Assembly (NCBI GenBank): GCA_014529385.2
Contig: CM043947.1
Location: 127,470,891 to 127,534,890 of the forward strand
DNA from: Adiantum capillus-veneris
Lineage: Eukaryota > Streptophyta > Polypodiopsida > Polypodiales > Pteridaceae
DNA: 64,000 nt
Direction of reading: 5' to 3'
In this document: one piece after another, positions 18,761 to 28,651 of the stretch
Position numbering within the stretch: the stretch's first letter is position 1
Layout of the letters: each line of letters starts with the position of its first letter
Notes under the pieces: model-generated
What the model saw: only the letters and a program-made list of their open reading frames with translations
What the model was told of the DNA's origin: nothing
Database searches by the model: none
Program-made: the position numbers and the translations under genes

Positions 18761-21395
18761 TACCACTATTCATTTTACATACGAGCTCTCTCATGTCTAT
18801 GCACACCATCTCCGCACACATCTCCTATCTCTCGACCCACATGCCCCCCTAGAATCACTCACATCAGATCTTACCTCCATGATTCACACATCTGCCATTC
18901 AGAGCTTCCCTCACCACACACGCACACATGCACCCCGCACAGGTTCCATGCCACGGAACAGCTGGTATGACGATGATTGCAGAGCATTACGACGTCAGCT
19001 CAGAGAGGATAAGGCCCGCGGGGTACTCACACACCGCCAGGCTCAGCGCCAAATGCAGTCTCTCACCCGCCGTAAAAAGCGGGAATGGGAGGAGCAGCAA
19101 TACGGGGACTTATATCACTTGCTCATGAGCCGAGATAGTGCAGAGGCATGGCGCCGCATCCGCGAGCGCAGGCCACCGACATCGATCGAGGACCCAGACA
19201 CATGGTACCGCTATGCAAAGGACCTTTACCAGATACCAGGACAGCCACCGATACCCCTGCCACAGGGACCACGGCCCACCACTTCGTCCTTCTTCACATC
19301 AGAGATGGTAGCTCGAGCCATCCGGCATCTACAACATGGTAGAGCTCGAGACCAGACCGAGCTACAGGCCGAGCATCTGATTTATGGGAGAGAGACCTTG
19401 GCACCTTTCATAGCTTATCTCTTTAACCGCGCACTTGTGGAGGGATTTCCAGACTCGTGGACACAGCACATCATTGTACCTATACACAAGTCTGGAGACA
19501 CCATGGATCCCAACACATACAGGACTATTATGATTGGCCACATGTTGGCCAAGCTCTATGGCGCGGTTTTAGAGGAGGAGCTTAGCACCAAAGCAGAGGC
19601 AATAGGCATCCGAGCTGCAGGACAGGCTGGGTTCCGCCGCACATACTCTACCATCGATCATATCTTCACGCTACGCTACTTGATCGACCAGGCACGAGTG
19701 AGGAAGAGGAGGCTTTACTGTTGCTTTGTGGACTTTCGCAAAGCATTTGATACAGTGCCACGTTAGCGACTCTTCAGGCGACTACTCTCACTTGGGCTTG
19801 AGGAGGACATGATATGGGGCATATATACACTTTATGAGCAGGTATGTGGGCGAGTACGATGTCCAGGAGGCACTACAGAGACCTTGTTTAGCACCATTGG
19901 TGTGAAACAAGGATGTCCACTCTCCCCTACACTCTTTGGGCTCTACATTGATGAGATAGTGGATTTTATTCAGCATAGAGGAGGTGATGGGGTGGAGATG
20001 GGTGGCACCACAGTCCATATACTATTATATGCCGATGATATTGTACTCATATCAGAGTCAGCAGAGGGGCTGCATCAGCATCTACTTGGGCTTGATGACT
20101 TTTGTGCGCAGCGAGGGCTCTCAGTGAACCTTGGGAAAACCAAGGTTCTCATCTTTCATACATCAGCACGGATCAGACGAGAGAGCTCTTTCACAGCAGC
20201 AAGGGGCAGTATCGAGGTTGTAGGCTCATATGTCTACTTGGGGGTGACTTTTACCGCGGCATCAGGGGCCTTTTCCATGACATAGGCAGCCAGAGACAGA
20301 CTGACCACGGGGTACTCCCCACTCGCACAGATGGAGAGACAGTGCCACCAGGCACACTTTCACGAGCCCCGTACGAAGGGGTGGTTTTTTGACACTTTGG
20401 TTACACCGGCTCTTATGTATGGGGCAGCCATATGGGGACCTGGCTTGGCAGACTCGATCTGGCCTTTGATAGAGCGCCCACAGGTACTGATGATCTCCAC
20501 GATGATCCGCAGCAAGCCGTCCGTTCCACATGATATAGTCAGAGCAGAGCTAGCAGTCCCACCTATGCTAGTAGAGGCACTGTTTCAGACAGTTTGCTTG
20601 TTACATAGATTACAGAGTATGGATAGGGACCGCATTGCCTATCGAGCACTACAGGCATCACAGTCTATAGCATTGGCGGGAGATGCCTCTTCTTGGTATG
20701 CACAGACTAGTGAGTGGTTCACTAGACATGGGCTTGATATAGATCGACTACCACCCCTCCAGTATGACATCCATGCACCTACTTATACTCTCACTCATCA
20801 GGAGAGGAATAGGATCATCAGGCAGGAGATTTCGCATATTTACATTGAGAGGACATGGATCAGCCCCAGGCAGCCACTACCGACGAAAATGCTCCACTAC
20901 CATGAGCATTTTCTCCAGATATAAGATCAGGGCTTCATAGACACCCCTCAGTATATGCAGCAGTACATGCCACATCACCTACGGGTAGCCATCGACCAGC
21001 TCCGAGTCTCATCACACCAGCTTGAGATTGAGCGAGGCAGAGCCAGAGGCATACCACGAGAGAACCGGACTTGCCCAGTGTGTCAGACAGAGGTGGAGAC
21101 GGAGGAGCACTTCATGCTACGATGCCCAGCTTACTCAGAGCTTAGACAGAGATTTGGGATTGAGGGCACTCTCCAAACATGCATGAGGAGGAGAGACCAG
21201 ACTCATGTGGGCCATTTCATCACAGGAGCACTCCACGTACGTGAGGAGTCTACACGACCACGACCACATGACACTGGAGGTGTTCAGCAGACGATCACTC
21301 AGTTTTTCCGGAGAATGACTTCAGGGGATCCCACACCGCCGACGACGACTGGGCTGACACTCGAGCAGGCAGAGGCACAGCGAGCACGACGCTGA
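18761..21395 (+). pseudogene. LINE reverse transcriptase and C-terminal region
   Basis: One frame continues from the endonuclease to 21395, broken only by TAG at 19764, TAG at 20283 and TAA at 20922. RT motifs are IIVPIHKSGD, NTYRTIMIG, CCFVDFRKAFDTVPR, GVKQGCPLSPTLFGLYIDEI and ILLYADDIVLISES (YADD), followed by a thumb with SVNLGKTKVLIF. A zinc-binding segment CPVCQTEVETEEHFMLRC lies at about 21074-21127 and a PIP-box at 21285-21308. No RNase H domain is seen. Two of the stops are one transition from a sense codon. Confidence 0.92.
21285..21308 (+). other. PIP-box-like PCNA-binding motif in LINE C-terminus
   Basis: QQTITQFF fits the consensus Q-x-x-I-x-x-F-F exactly and is followed by RR. 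The diverged copy at 28228-28251 has QRQITDFF in the same place. Binding is inferred from the motif. Confidence 0.6.
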
Positions 21396-21692
21396 CCCCG
21401 AGAGTCAGGATACCGACGGCCCCGTCTATACCAGCAGGATATACTGAGGATCCGTACACTTCATGAGCAGCAGCTGGAGAGGGCCCGCTCCACCACACAT
21501 TGGAGCACCCACTTACATTGGGTTTTTCAGCCCCTCCCCCCCATGTACCACTTTTTATACCCATCACCCATTACACACTACTAGCCAGCTCTGATACGGG
21601 TATGCCCTCATACTTTTACTTTCACTCAGCACGAGGTAGTCATTTTCTATTGTGACAGAGCTACATCCACAGCCATATATTCATATGGTCAG
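21396..21692 (+). other. LINE 3' untranslated segment
   Basis: The segment after the ORF stop shows no ORF. It ends abruptly at the probable target duplication without the hairpin or tail that the other LINE copies have. Confidence 0.6.
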
Positions 21693-21697
21693 TAGAG

Positions 21698-21860
21698 CAA
21701 TGGATAGATATGCCAACGCCAATGTCCAAGAAGGTTACCAACAAGCCTTACCCCTATGTGGAAAGATTGGCTGAGAAACACCAAATGGATGATGACGTTG
21801 GGTATGTCCTTTGGAATGCCTACAAACCATGTCTTTTTAAGTCTCTGGAAACTGAAGAAT
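21698..21860 (+). pseudogene. Unidentified gene-like fragment (continuation of split tandem unit)
   Basis: With one frameshift near 21745 the strand would encode MDRYANANVQEGYQQA then YVERLAEKHQMDDDVGYVLW and a stop after about 54 residues. The related copy at 17505-17628 keeps the same start but diverges later. I do not recognise the family. Confidence 0.35.
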
Positions 21861-21910
21861 AACTCCTCATAGATAGAGGCTCCTCTTGAGGCTTTTGACT
21901 AGATTACCAA

Positions 21911-22219
21911 ATGATGAAAGCTCTAGATGATCTCCGTATCTGCAAGAGATGTGGCTACGAATGTAGGCTCTATATACCTGTAAACTCTTGCGGTGATTGC
22001 CTCGGATTGGAACCTTTTGACTCCAGAATAGTGGTTCCTCATTGCAAAGAAGATGCGAATGGTGTGGACCCAATGTGCTACCAAAGATATGTACACATCA
22101 ATGACGATCCACTGCCTCTTCGGAATAGATGGATGACAAAGAGAAGCTTTGAAAAACAACAATTATATTATCACTCTTTTCAAATTGGTCAAGCTTTCTC
22201 TATTTGTTCACTTCTCTAA
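21911..22219 (+). CDS. Unidentified Cys-rich ORF, 102 residues
   Basis: The ORF contains ICKRCGYECRLY and SCGDCLGLEPF (about residues 9-35), two CX2C pairs that could bind zinc, then a charged region. It may continue the fragment at 21698. I do not recognise the protein; it could be a host exon or part of an unknown element. Confidence 0.3.
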   Translation: MMKALDDLRICKRCGYECRLYIPVNSCGDCLGLEPFDSRIVVPHCKEDANGVDPMCYQRYVHINDDPLPLRNRWMTKRSFEKQQLYYHSFQIGQAFSICSLL

Positions 22220-22288
22220 TCAATCATCTCCTAAATAGACTAAATTCATCATAGGATTAATTGTGAATACAATTGGGACTCTTATCTC

Positions 22289-22620
22289 ATGATGAGTCTT
22301 GCCAATGATACAAAGTTTGTAGACATTTCAATGCCCAAAAAAATATTTATCTTGTTTGATCCAAGCGCTTATGAAAAATTTCTAACTAAAAATTTTGCAA
22401 GACCAATTGAGATTGATTATGCGAAACTTGGTCTTCCCCCTGAAGCAAAACTCGCGAACTACAAATATGACTCCTGTTTCACCATTGATTGGCTCTTTAC
22501 CAACCAAAGTACAAGCATACTCCGAACCTGTTGACTTACAGATTATAAAACCTCCAATGTTCTTTTGTAAATGCCATGGTTTTATAAGCGTTCCACAATT
22601 CTTGATTCCTAAAAGAAAAT
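22289..22620 (+). pseudogene. Unidentified ORF fragments
   Basis: An 81-residue ORF (KKIFILFDPSAYEKFL, then IEIDYAKLGLPPEAKLANYK) continues in another frame as VDLQIIKPPMFFCKCHGF to a stop at 22620. The composition is protein-like but I cannot assign a family. Confidence 0.3.
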
Positions 22621-23560
22621 GATTTACATAATTGAAAAGTCCATCGCTCTGGATGTGAAGATTGAAGTCGATTCCACTAATTCTTGACCTAGGGATCCCT
22701 TTTTGTCAATCTCATTCTTTTGAAATGTACTTTTGTTTTATTAATAATTTTGGAAATAAAGTGACTAACACAAACCAAATTGGATCAATGTGTCAGTGTT
22801 AATAGCATACACGCATGGTTTGACAAGTAATTGAGTTGTAGTGGTGAAGGTCCATTCATTGGGCAACCGTCAATTTTCAAGGAGGCTAACTTTCAACCAT
22901 GGAATTATTTAATGACATACCATGCAAAATGGAACTTACGATGTACCATACACGGTGCATGAAAAGTTATGTGCAAAGATGTACATATATTTTTACATTA
23001 TTGATGTGCATAGCAGCTACGGGCCCATGTATAACCGGCACAAACCAACACCAGATTAATGTACCAAATCAGCAGCATATAGGCATGCGTGTTGGATCCA
23101 CTATGGAATCACGCATACGGTGGTAGAATCCAACATTTAAATTGGTCCGTCAACACACAAAGGCAATTTTTTAACACAAACCGGCATTGGAATGATATGT
23201 CAAACGCACAAATCACTCTTGTGCCAACCATCCATGGATTGATTTATCAGAAAATCCTGTGTAATGCTGTCTGATATCTGTAGGTCGAAGTATGTGAAAG
23301 CATGTACATGTGAAATCTATTGCAACAGTTTATGTAAGCTTGGATGACTATGACCATGATACCTCCAGGGACTCATGGCTTGTATGACTTTGAGGGATGG
23401 CTGTCTAGAACATTCCATCCCAGGTTGACTAGTGCATTGCAAAAAATCTGGATGAAATTGATGTCATATACAGGTTCACGACAGAACTAAAGGCAAGATA
23501 GCCGTGAGCAATTTTGTATGGTGCCATGCCTATTGATTTCTCTGGTTGAGTTTATATTGA
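22621..23560 (+). other. AT-rich stretch, probable interior of an LTR relic
   Basis: I see no intact ORF. The right end leads into a polypurine-like tract and LTR start at 23607, so the last few hundred bases are probably the remains of an element related to 2104-5120. Confidence 0.4.
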
Positions 23561-23935
23561 CCCGTATAATTGAGGACAATTACTCTTCTTTTACAAGGTG
23601 GATATGTCATCAACTATCACGTGGCAACAGCTGCTGACATGGCTGGCCAGATGGCATGGCAGATTGCTGAATTGGCACTCCCTGGCAGACTGCTGACGTG
23701 GTAGTGCTCTCTAGCAACGACCAAACTTCCAAATGCAGATGCTTTTATGCCCAGAGCCAGCTTTTTGTCTACACATGCTGACATGCTCAGTGTGAAAGCT
23801 TTTAGGTTGACTTTGATCAAAAAACATTAGTCAAGCTATTTTAAAAGCAAATCTGCAGATATAAAAGGGAGATTGCTGTGCTCAGTTTGTAATCAGAAGA
23901 GAGTTTAGATTTCTCCCTCTCAATAGATGGCGGAC
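23561..23935 (+). repeat. LTR relic with upstream tract, gag-only/chromovirus family
   Basis: ATAATTGAGGACAATTACTC at 23566 matches ATAATCGAGGACGATTACTC at 4377, which precedes the polypurine tract of copy 1. The LTR then starts near 23607 (TGTCATCAAC), carries TGACGTGG near 23694 and a TATA-like GATATAAAAGG near 23857. The right edge is approximate. Confidence 0.6.
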
Positions 23936-23944
23936 ACACATGTA

Positions 23945-24060
23945 CATTAGATTTGTCTCATAGGCCAACTTCAGCCTCTAATAGACGTAAAAAGATCTTT
24001 CTTTCTTCTTTCTTTTTTCTTCTTTCTTTCTTTGTCTCTCTCTTGTTGAGAACCTCTCTC
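23945..24060 (+). repeat. LINE-type 3' terminal tail
   Basis: TTTGTCTCATAGGCC, a weak hairpin at 23962-23977, AGACGTAA and a CTTT-rich tail match the 3' end of the LINE copies. No RT sequence precedes it, so it is a strongly truncated LINE or a SINE using the same tail. Confidence 0.7.
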
Positions 24061-24767
24061 TCTTCTCCCATTAATACGAAAACAAAGACGACCAGGGGCC
24101 AGCACTTCTCCGAGGGGCACTCCGCTCCCCTTTGTGCAGGTGATTTTTGTTTCTATCTGAGGGTGTTTTCAAGTTCCATCCTTTCAAGTTTTATGACTGC
24201 AAGTATGTACAGTACTAAACCTGTTCAAGTGGTGCCAGCCAATTTCAAGAACATTATCTCTTGGCATTTCTCTTGATTTGACATAATATACCAAACTAAA
24301 AGCCCTTTGTATGGCACTGAAACAAGAAAGCTTCTATTAGTTGGCGTTGTCCAAATGCCACACAATCATGCCACCTTGTGGGAGATATATCAGTGTGTAG
24401 CCTCAAAATTTATATTTGAGTTAATGAAAATTGTTGTTTTCTAGAAAATAAGGCTATGCTAACCTAGCAATAATTGCAATCATGCAGTCTTTCTGTTGGG
24501 GCGGGGGGGGGGGGGGGGGGGGGGGGTGGGTTACCCAAACTAAACGTGTGCCGCAGATGGAAATAACAATTAAATAAATGACCCGTAGTTGATATTAACA
24601 AGAAAACAATGGCTATGCTAACCTGGAATTCATACTTTAAGCACAGCAAGATTACTCAGAATCAGGTGTCTCCCATTGACATTAAAGAGATAAACAAACA
24701 AAAGATGGAAAAGTAGATGGTGTGTGTGTTTGAAATAAGTAACATTTGCATTCTCAGCATGGCTCAC
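24061..24767. other. Unassigned stretch with G24 homopolymer
   Basis: I looked for further PAS1 exons on the minus strand here and found none. A G24 run lies at 24503-24526. Confidence 0.5.
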
Positions 24768-24826
24768 CAGAGTCTAACCTCGTATGGCTGCCTTGGAGTT
24801 TCCCATCCTTCACCCTCTATTAATAT
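24768..24826 (-). CDS. PAS1: PAS1-like exon: start of second FKBP domain
   Basis: The exon encodes ILIEGEGWETPRQPYEVRL, closely matching the EGEGW..PR.PYEV segment of PAS1. Its acceptor is TTGCAG and its donor is G|GTGAGC. The last codon is split by the intron. Confidence 0.8.
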
Positions 24827-25507
24827 CTGCAACAACAAACTTTTGACGGCATCAATGCAAAACCTGTACTTGACTGGTTGAAGTGAAAGAAGCTGGAAAG
24901 TAATTATTGGCGAGATTCGCATACTACTGTAAGGAAACAGGAAGCAGCTTGGTGTTTCAGGCACAGGTGTTTCACAAAAAATACTTGCAATTTCCATAAC
25001 AGCAACCCCAAAGACTAATTATATACCCAAAAAAATCACATTAAAAGAAAATTGTGAGGTAGGGACTCGTGGTTGTCATCCACAAGATAATATAGGGCTC
25101 CATCACGCATAGTATTGACTAAATACTATCCACTTTGCATCCGATATGCAAATGCAATTGTTGAAATGTAGAGCGAGGTATGCTTGAACTATCAGACTTC
25201 CAAGAATAGTATTGTGTCTTATAAATATATACTTGTGCTCATTAATTTAAGTTTTAAAAGGAAACAATTAAGCTACAAAGAAATTCATAACTGCCTGGTG
25301 TGCATGTGACAACATGAATATGGAAATATCCACAATCTATGGTTAAATGGTTCACATTATGTAGGGGTGCACTACAACACTTTAAACGCGCAGTTCTGGC
25401 TAAAGAAACATTGAAGTGGCTTGTCAAGTGGACGCAGTTCGGAATTGATGCTTCATGGCAAAGAAAACTCGGGGGACATCTATCTACAGATCAAGAAAAA
25501 CACTCAC

Positions 25508-25540
25508 TCTTTTAAGCACACCGAGGTCGTCAGCAACAAC
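25508..25540 (-). CDS. PAS1: PAS1-like micro-exon
   Basis: An 11-codon exon reads VVADDLGVLKR, with acceptor TTTCAG upstream and donor GTGAGT downstream. PAS1 has an 11-residue DDLG-containing linker at this point. The exon keeps phase 0 at both ends. Confidence 0.75.
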
Positions 25541-25726
25541 CTGAAAGATGATAAGTACCAACAAATCAGAATCAATTCAAAAGAAATTTATTTTTGAACC
25601 TCAAAAATTGAAGGTCATAGCATTTCAAAATCCCCTTCATAGTTCTTTACAAGGAGCAGTCTAGGCCATTGCAAAGAATTGCTATCTTAGAAATTTTCTG
25701 AATATGCAAGTGTAGAAAATCATCAC

Positions 25727-25849
25727 CTTGACAGCGAAGAAGTCCATAAGCTCAACTTCAAACATAAGCTCTTCATTTTTTGGATAGCTGTCTGGTACCG
25801 TTTCTTGATACTTTGTATCTCCATAATGGAACTCGGGTTTTACTTTGAA
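25727..25849 (-). CDS. PAS1: PAS1-like exon: end of first FKBP domain
   Basis: This 123-base exon encodes 41 residues beginning FKVKPEFHYGDTKY and ending FEVELMDFFAVK. It has acceptor CAG at 25850-25852 and donor GTGATG at 25721-25726. Length and motif order (KPE-HY, PxxYPKNEEL, ELMDF) equal the plant PAS1 segment. It contains no stop. Confidence 0.8.
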
Positions 25850-26835
25850 CTGCATTTGCAACAGATGCCAAACGTTCAGTATTTGCCTCCAATAATCACT
25901 GGAACGATTTGAAAACAGATTTCTGACAAGTAATGCACATATGTCACCTTGCACCAACAAATTCCCACTTTACTCCTTGGTAATTAGAGGTGCTTCCTCA
26001 CTGACTTTGGTTTCAGATAGCAGTAGATTTGTTACAATTTCGCTCTATTGGTGGTTCCATTCAAAGGGAGAGTATCTTAGGTTTGAAGATCATGAACAAT
26101 AGTCAGATGCTTGGAGATAGTTATAGGATGGAGGCATGAAAGCCCACCGTGCAGTATTTTCAGCCTTAGATCCCTATCAACTTAGAGATAAAAGGTTGTA
26201 CAGAATGGGCATAGTCCTGCAATTTGTGGCCGGCATACATCTGCAATACTTGTTTTACTGACTTTATTGCATTTGGAACTTGTTTGCATAGGCGATTGGT
26301 GGGTTCAACAAGTAAACTCGCAGATTCTCTTAGCATCCATGGCCAGTGTCCATCAGCAGGCCCCAAAGCTAGTGGCATTGCCCCAATATCCCTTGCGGGC
26401 TACCGCCAGTAGGCTCCCCATTCTCTTTGGAGGCGTTGCACCTAAACCCCACGGCCAGTTCAGTATGAATTGGAGCTCCAGAAACAAACACTGATGATGA
26501 GGTAAGCTAAGCCTCACAATGATCAAAGCTATTGGTGACTGTTTGCTCTATGTAAAACCAGGGAAAGTAGAATTCAGAGTTCCAAGTACAACATCATTGA
26601 GTATATTTACTGATTGCCAAGACACCGAAATAAAAAACCCCAAGGCAATAGAAATGTTTATGAACCTGAAACCAAAATGGGGCTAGAAATGCCATGGCAT
26701 ACATGATACGTACATAAGTGTGTGTGCATGCGTGTGTTTTGGGGTGGATGTCTGAGTGGGAGAACCGGCTGCCCCTTTTCGACTTCTCTTTGTTGATTGG
26801 AAAGTCTGCTATAGTTTGCATGGTAACTCTTTGGG
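25850..26835 (-). other. Putative intron and upstream region of the PAS1-like locus
   Basis: Apart from the weak exon-like match near 26330-26440, I see no feature in this stretch. Confidence 0.35.
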
Positions 26836-26895
26836 ATTTGAAAGCAAAGTGAGGCTTCTACTACTACGCTAGCTCTTGAAGAGCTGGTCATAGCA
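26836..26895 (-). pseudogene. Possible decayed upstream exon of the PAS1-like locus
   Basis: Minus-strand YAMTSSSRASVVVEAS has the same spacing between Tyr, Thr and VVVE as the early FKBP strand of PAS1. A second weak match lies near 26330-26440 (GILGQC, WGLLM). Both are in the expected order upstream of 25849, but no splice sites are convincing. Confidence 0.3.
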
Positions 26896-27028
26896 TATAA
26901 TCTATGAAATTGGGAATCTGATGTAAAAAACCAATGGTCTCACGCGAAAGGAAAACCGTCTCCTGGAGAAGGGCACCTGTGTTTGAGAAAAACCAGCGCT
27001 GCTGGCTGCAAAAGCACCTATTCCATGT

Positions 27029-27032
<4 letters not shown>

Positions 27033-27075
<43 letters not shown>
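27033..27075 (+). repeat. (CT)n microsatellite
   Basis: About 21 uninterrupted CT units. The apparent ORFs through it are low-complexity artefacts. Confidence 0.97.
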
Positions 27076-27077
<2 letters not shown>

Positions 27078-27097
27078 GGGTTTGGACTTCTCTCTCA

Positions 27098-27370
27098 CTG
27101 TTTTAGGGTTTCGCCACCACTTTTTTACTGTTTTTAGGGTTCCGAAACTGTTTTTTTGCTGTTTTTTAGGGTTTTGGAACTGTTTTCATGCTGTTTTTAG
27201 AGTTTTGTCACTGTTATTGGTGTTTTGAAACTGTTTTTGCTGTTTTTTTGGAATTTGCCACTGTTTATTTCTGTTTTCTAAGGTTTCGATGCTGATTTTC
27301 TCTGTTTTTTAGGGTTTCACAAGCGTTTCTTGCTTATTTTTAGGATTAGTTGTGTTTTCTGTTGTTTTAG
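27098..27370 (+). repeat. Minisatellite carrying TTTAGGG-like motifs
   Basis: About seven degenerate units of roughly 31 bases follow the pattern CTGTTTTTAGGGTTTYG then NACTGTTTTTTTG. Each unit contains a plant telomere-like TTTAGGG core or a one-base variant. Confidence 0.85.
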
Positions 27371-27374
27371 AGTC

Positions 27375-27401
27375 CCTCTCTCTCTCTCTCTCTCTCTCTC
27401 G
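27375..27401 (+). repeat. (CT)n microsatellite
   Basis: About 13 CT units just after the minisatellite. Confidence 0.95.
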
Positions 27402-27455
27402 TCGGATAGATCTTTGAGGTCTCTTGGGATAGTTTCCCACTATGTTAAAAATTCT

Positions 27456-27479
27456 CTCCTCCTCCTCCTCCTCCTCCTC

Positions 27480-27544
<65 letters not shown>
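27456..27544 (+). repeat. Compound (CCT)n(CT)n microsatellite abutting LINE copy 2
   Basis: About nine CCT units pass into about 30 CT units and end directly at the 5' edge of the LINE fragment (27550). Confidence 0.97.
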
Positions 27545-27546
<2 letters not shown>

Positions 27547-27549
27547 GTA

Positions 27550-28464
27550 GAGTACACAGATGCATACACATACCTTGGTGTGGTATTTGCAAGACCGAAG
27601 TTTAATCTTAAGAAAGCAGCGGATGCTAGATTATCCAGAGCCTCTGCGGCCTTGGGAGGGTTGGAGAGGATGTGTTCACAAGTGCAGTTTCAGGAACCAC
27701 GAACAAAACTTTGGCTCTTTGATACTGTGGTGGCTTTGATTAATAAAATCATCCGACAAGATCTTATACAGTTGGATACTAAGAGGACATGGGTAGACCC
27801 TACACAAGAATTGGGCACGAAGATGGCCGACTACAAGGAAAACTTCCTACAGCTATCTGAAGATGGATTTGTGATTCGCCCGAGCTACATGGATACCCAC
27901 CTGTCTCATGGTTTGAGATGTGCTATTGGTCAGATTCGTACATCTTCACACCAGTTGGAAATTGAATTTGGCAGATTTAGGGGAATCCCACCTGAGAGCA
28001 GAATTTGCAAGTTATGCGGAATGGAGCCGGAGACAGAATTACACTACATATGCCACTGCACAGTTTACTATGAGATACGTGGGCGTTTCCATTGCCTATT
28101 TAAAGAAGGCTTTGGACCTCTAGATAGAATCATGTAATACCGAGATCAAAGATGCTTAGGCTTGTACCTATCGGAACTACATCGGCACAGGGATAATCTA
28201 ATGAGAAGACAAAGAGCACTACAACCTCAGAGGCAGATCACAGATTTCTTCGGATTGAGAGAAGCAGGAGTGGAAGGAGAAGCAAGAGGCCAGCAGCCAG
28301 CACAAAGGAGTACCCACATTCATACCAAAGGCACCCTAATTGACAGAGCGATTGAGCTTAGGAAATCGAGAGAACCACGACCAAGATGCAGAAGCACACT
28401 TCACCGGAGGAGACTACAACAAAGGATTAGAAGCATTCTAGCCAAACACCCAGAATGCTCCTAA
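27550..28464 (+). pseudogene. LINE copy 2 C-terminal protein with zinc motif and PIP-box
   Basis: One frame runs from EYTDAY to 28464 with a single TAA at 28135. It holds KRTWVDPTQELGTKM, SSHQLEIEFGRFRGIP, a zinc segment CKLCGMEPETELHYICHC (about 28008-28061), and QRQITDFF at 28228-28251. A basic tail (RRRLQQRIRSIL) follows the PIP-box. It aligns with 20220-21395 apart from the deletion. Confidence 0.85.
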
Positions 28465-28592
28465 GAAGTTTATTTAATACTTTGTATTTAGTTTTTCACA
28501 TTTATTTTCACACTTTTCACACTTAGTACTTTAGTACTAAGGTACCCAGACATTGTAACAAATTCACCACTTTTGTATCAGTTTGGTCTCAT

Positions 28593-28607
28593 AGGTCATT
28601 CTGGCCT
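28593..28607 (+). repeat. LINE 3' terminal hairpin (copy 2)
   Basis: AGGTCA-TTC-TGGCCT forms a six-pair stem with one G-U pair, preceded by GGTCTCAT and followed by GAAGACGTTAATA, as in the other copies. Confidence 0.8.
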
Positions 28608-28651
28608 TTTGAAGACGTTAATATAACATTTCATTTCATTTCTCTCTCGGG

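Larger units (their letters stand above)
17673..21697 (+). mobile_element. Non-LTR retrotransposon (LINE), near full length, 5'-inverted
   Basis: The left end is a LINE 3' tail in reverse orientation: (GAAA)n, then a hairpin-bearing 3' UTR to about 17800. The long body (about 17827-21690) runs forward with endonuclease, RT and a zinc motif, and has no tail at its right end. This is the layout left by twin priming. The short repeat TAGA(G) at 17670-17674 and 21693-21697 is a probable target duplication. Lesions in the coding frame are few: one frameshift and three stops. Confidence 0.88.
24768..25849 (-). pseudogene. PAS1: PASTICCINO1-like FKBP gene fragment with introns
   Basis: Three minus-strand exons (25727-25849, 25508-25540, 24768-24826) encode, in the right order and joined in phase, the end of the first FKBP domain and start of the second of PAS1, a plant multi-FKBP immunophilin with TPR repeats that works in very-long-chain fatty acid synthesis and cell-division control. 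All three have AG/GT splice borders. The rest of the second and third FKBP domains, TPR repeats and membrane anchor are not seen in the window. This may be a gene fragment or part of a gene with very long introns. The match is from my knowledge of the Arabidopsis protein, not a search. Confidence 0.75.
27550..28650 (+). mobile_element. LINE copy 2, 5' truncated with internal deletion
   Basis: The copy starts inside the RT thumb (EYTDAYTYLGVVF) and runs to a 3' UTR ending in the shared hairpin (28593-28607) and a (CATTT)n tail. About 420 bases are missing after WLFDTVV compared with the copy at 17.8-21.4 kb. Its nucleotide sequence is clearly diverged while protein motifs are retained. Confidence 0.88.

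Noticed and set aside
17827-21395. Host gene with EEP nuclease domain
   Set aside because: The frame continues into a reverse transcriptase and zinc segment and has related truncated copies, so it is a LINE.
27330-27605. Ser/Leu repeat ORFs through CT arrays
   Set aside because: These are translations of simple repeats; only the part after 27550 is a real protein remnant.
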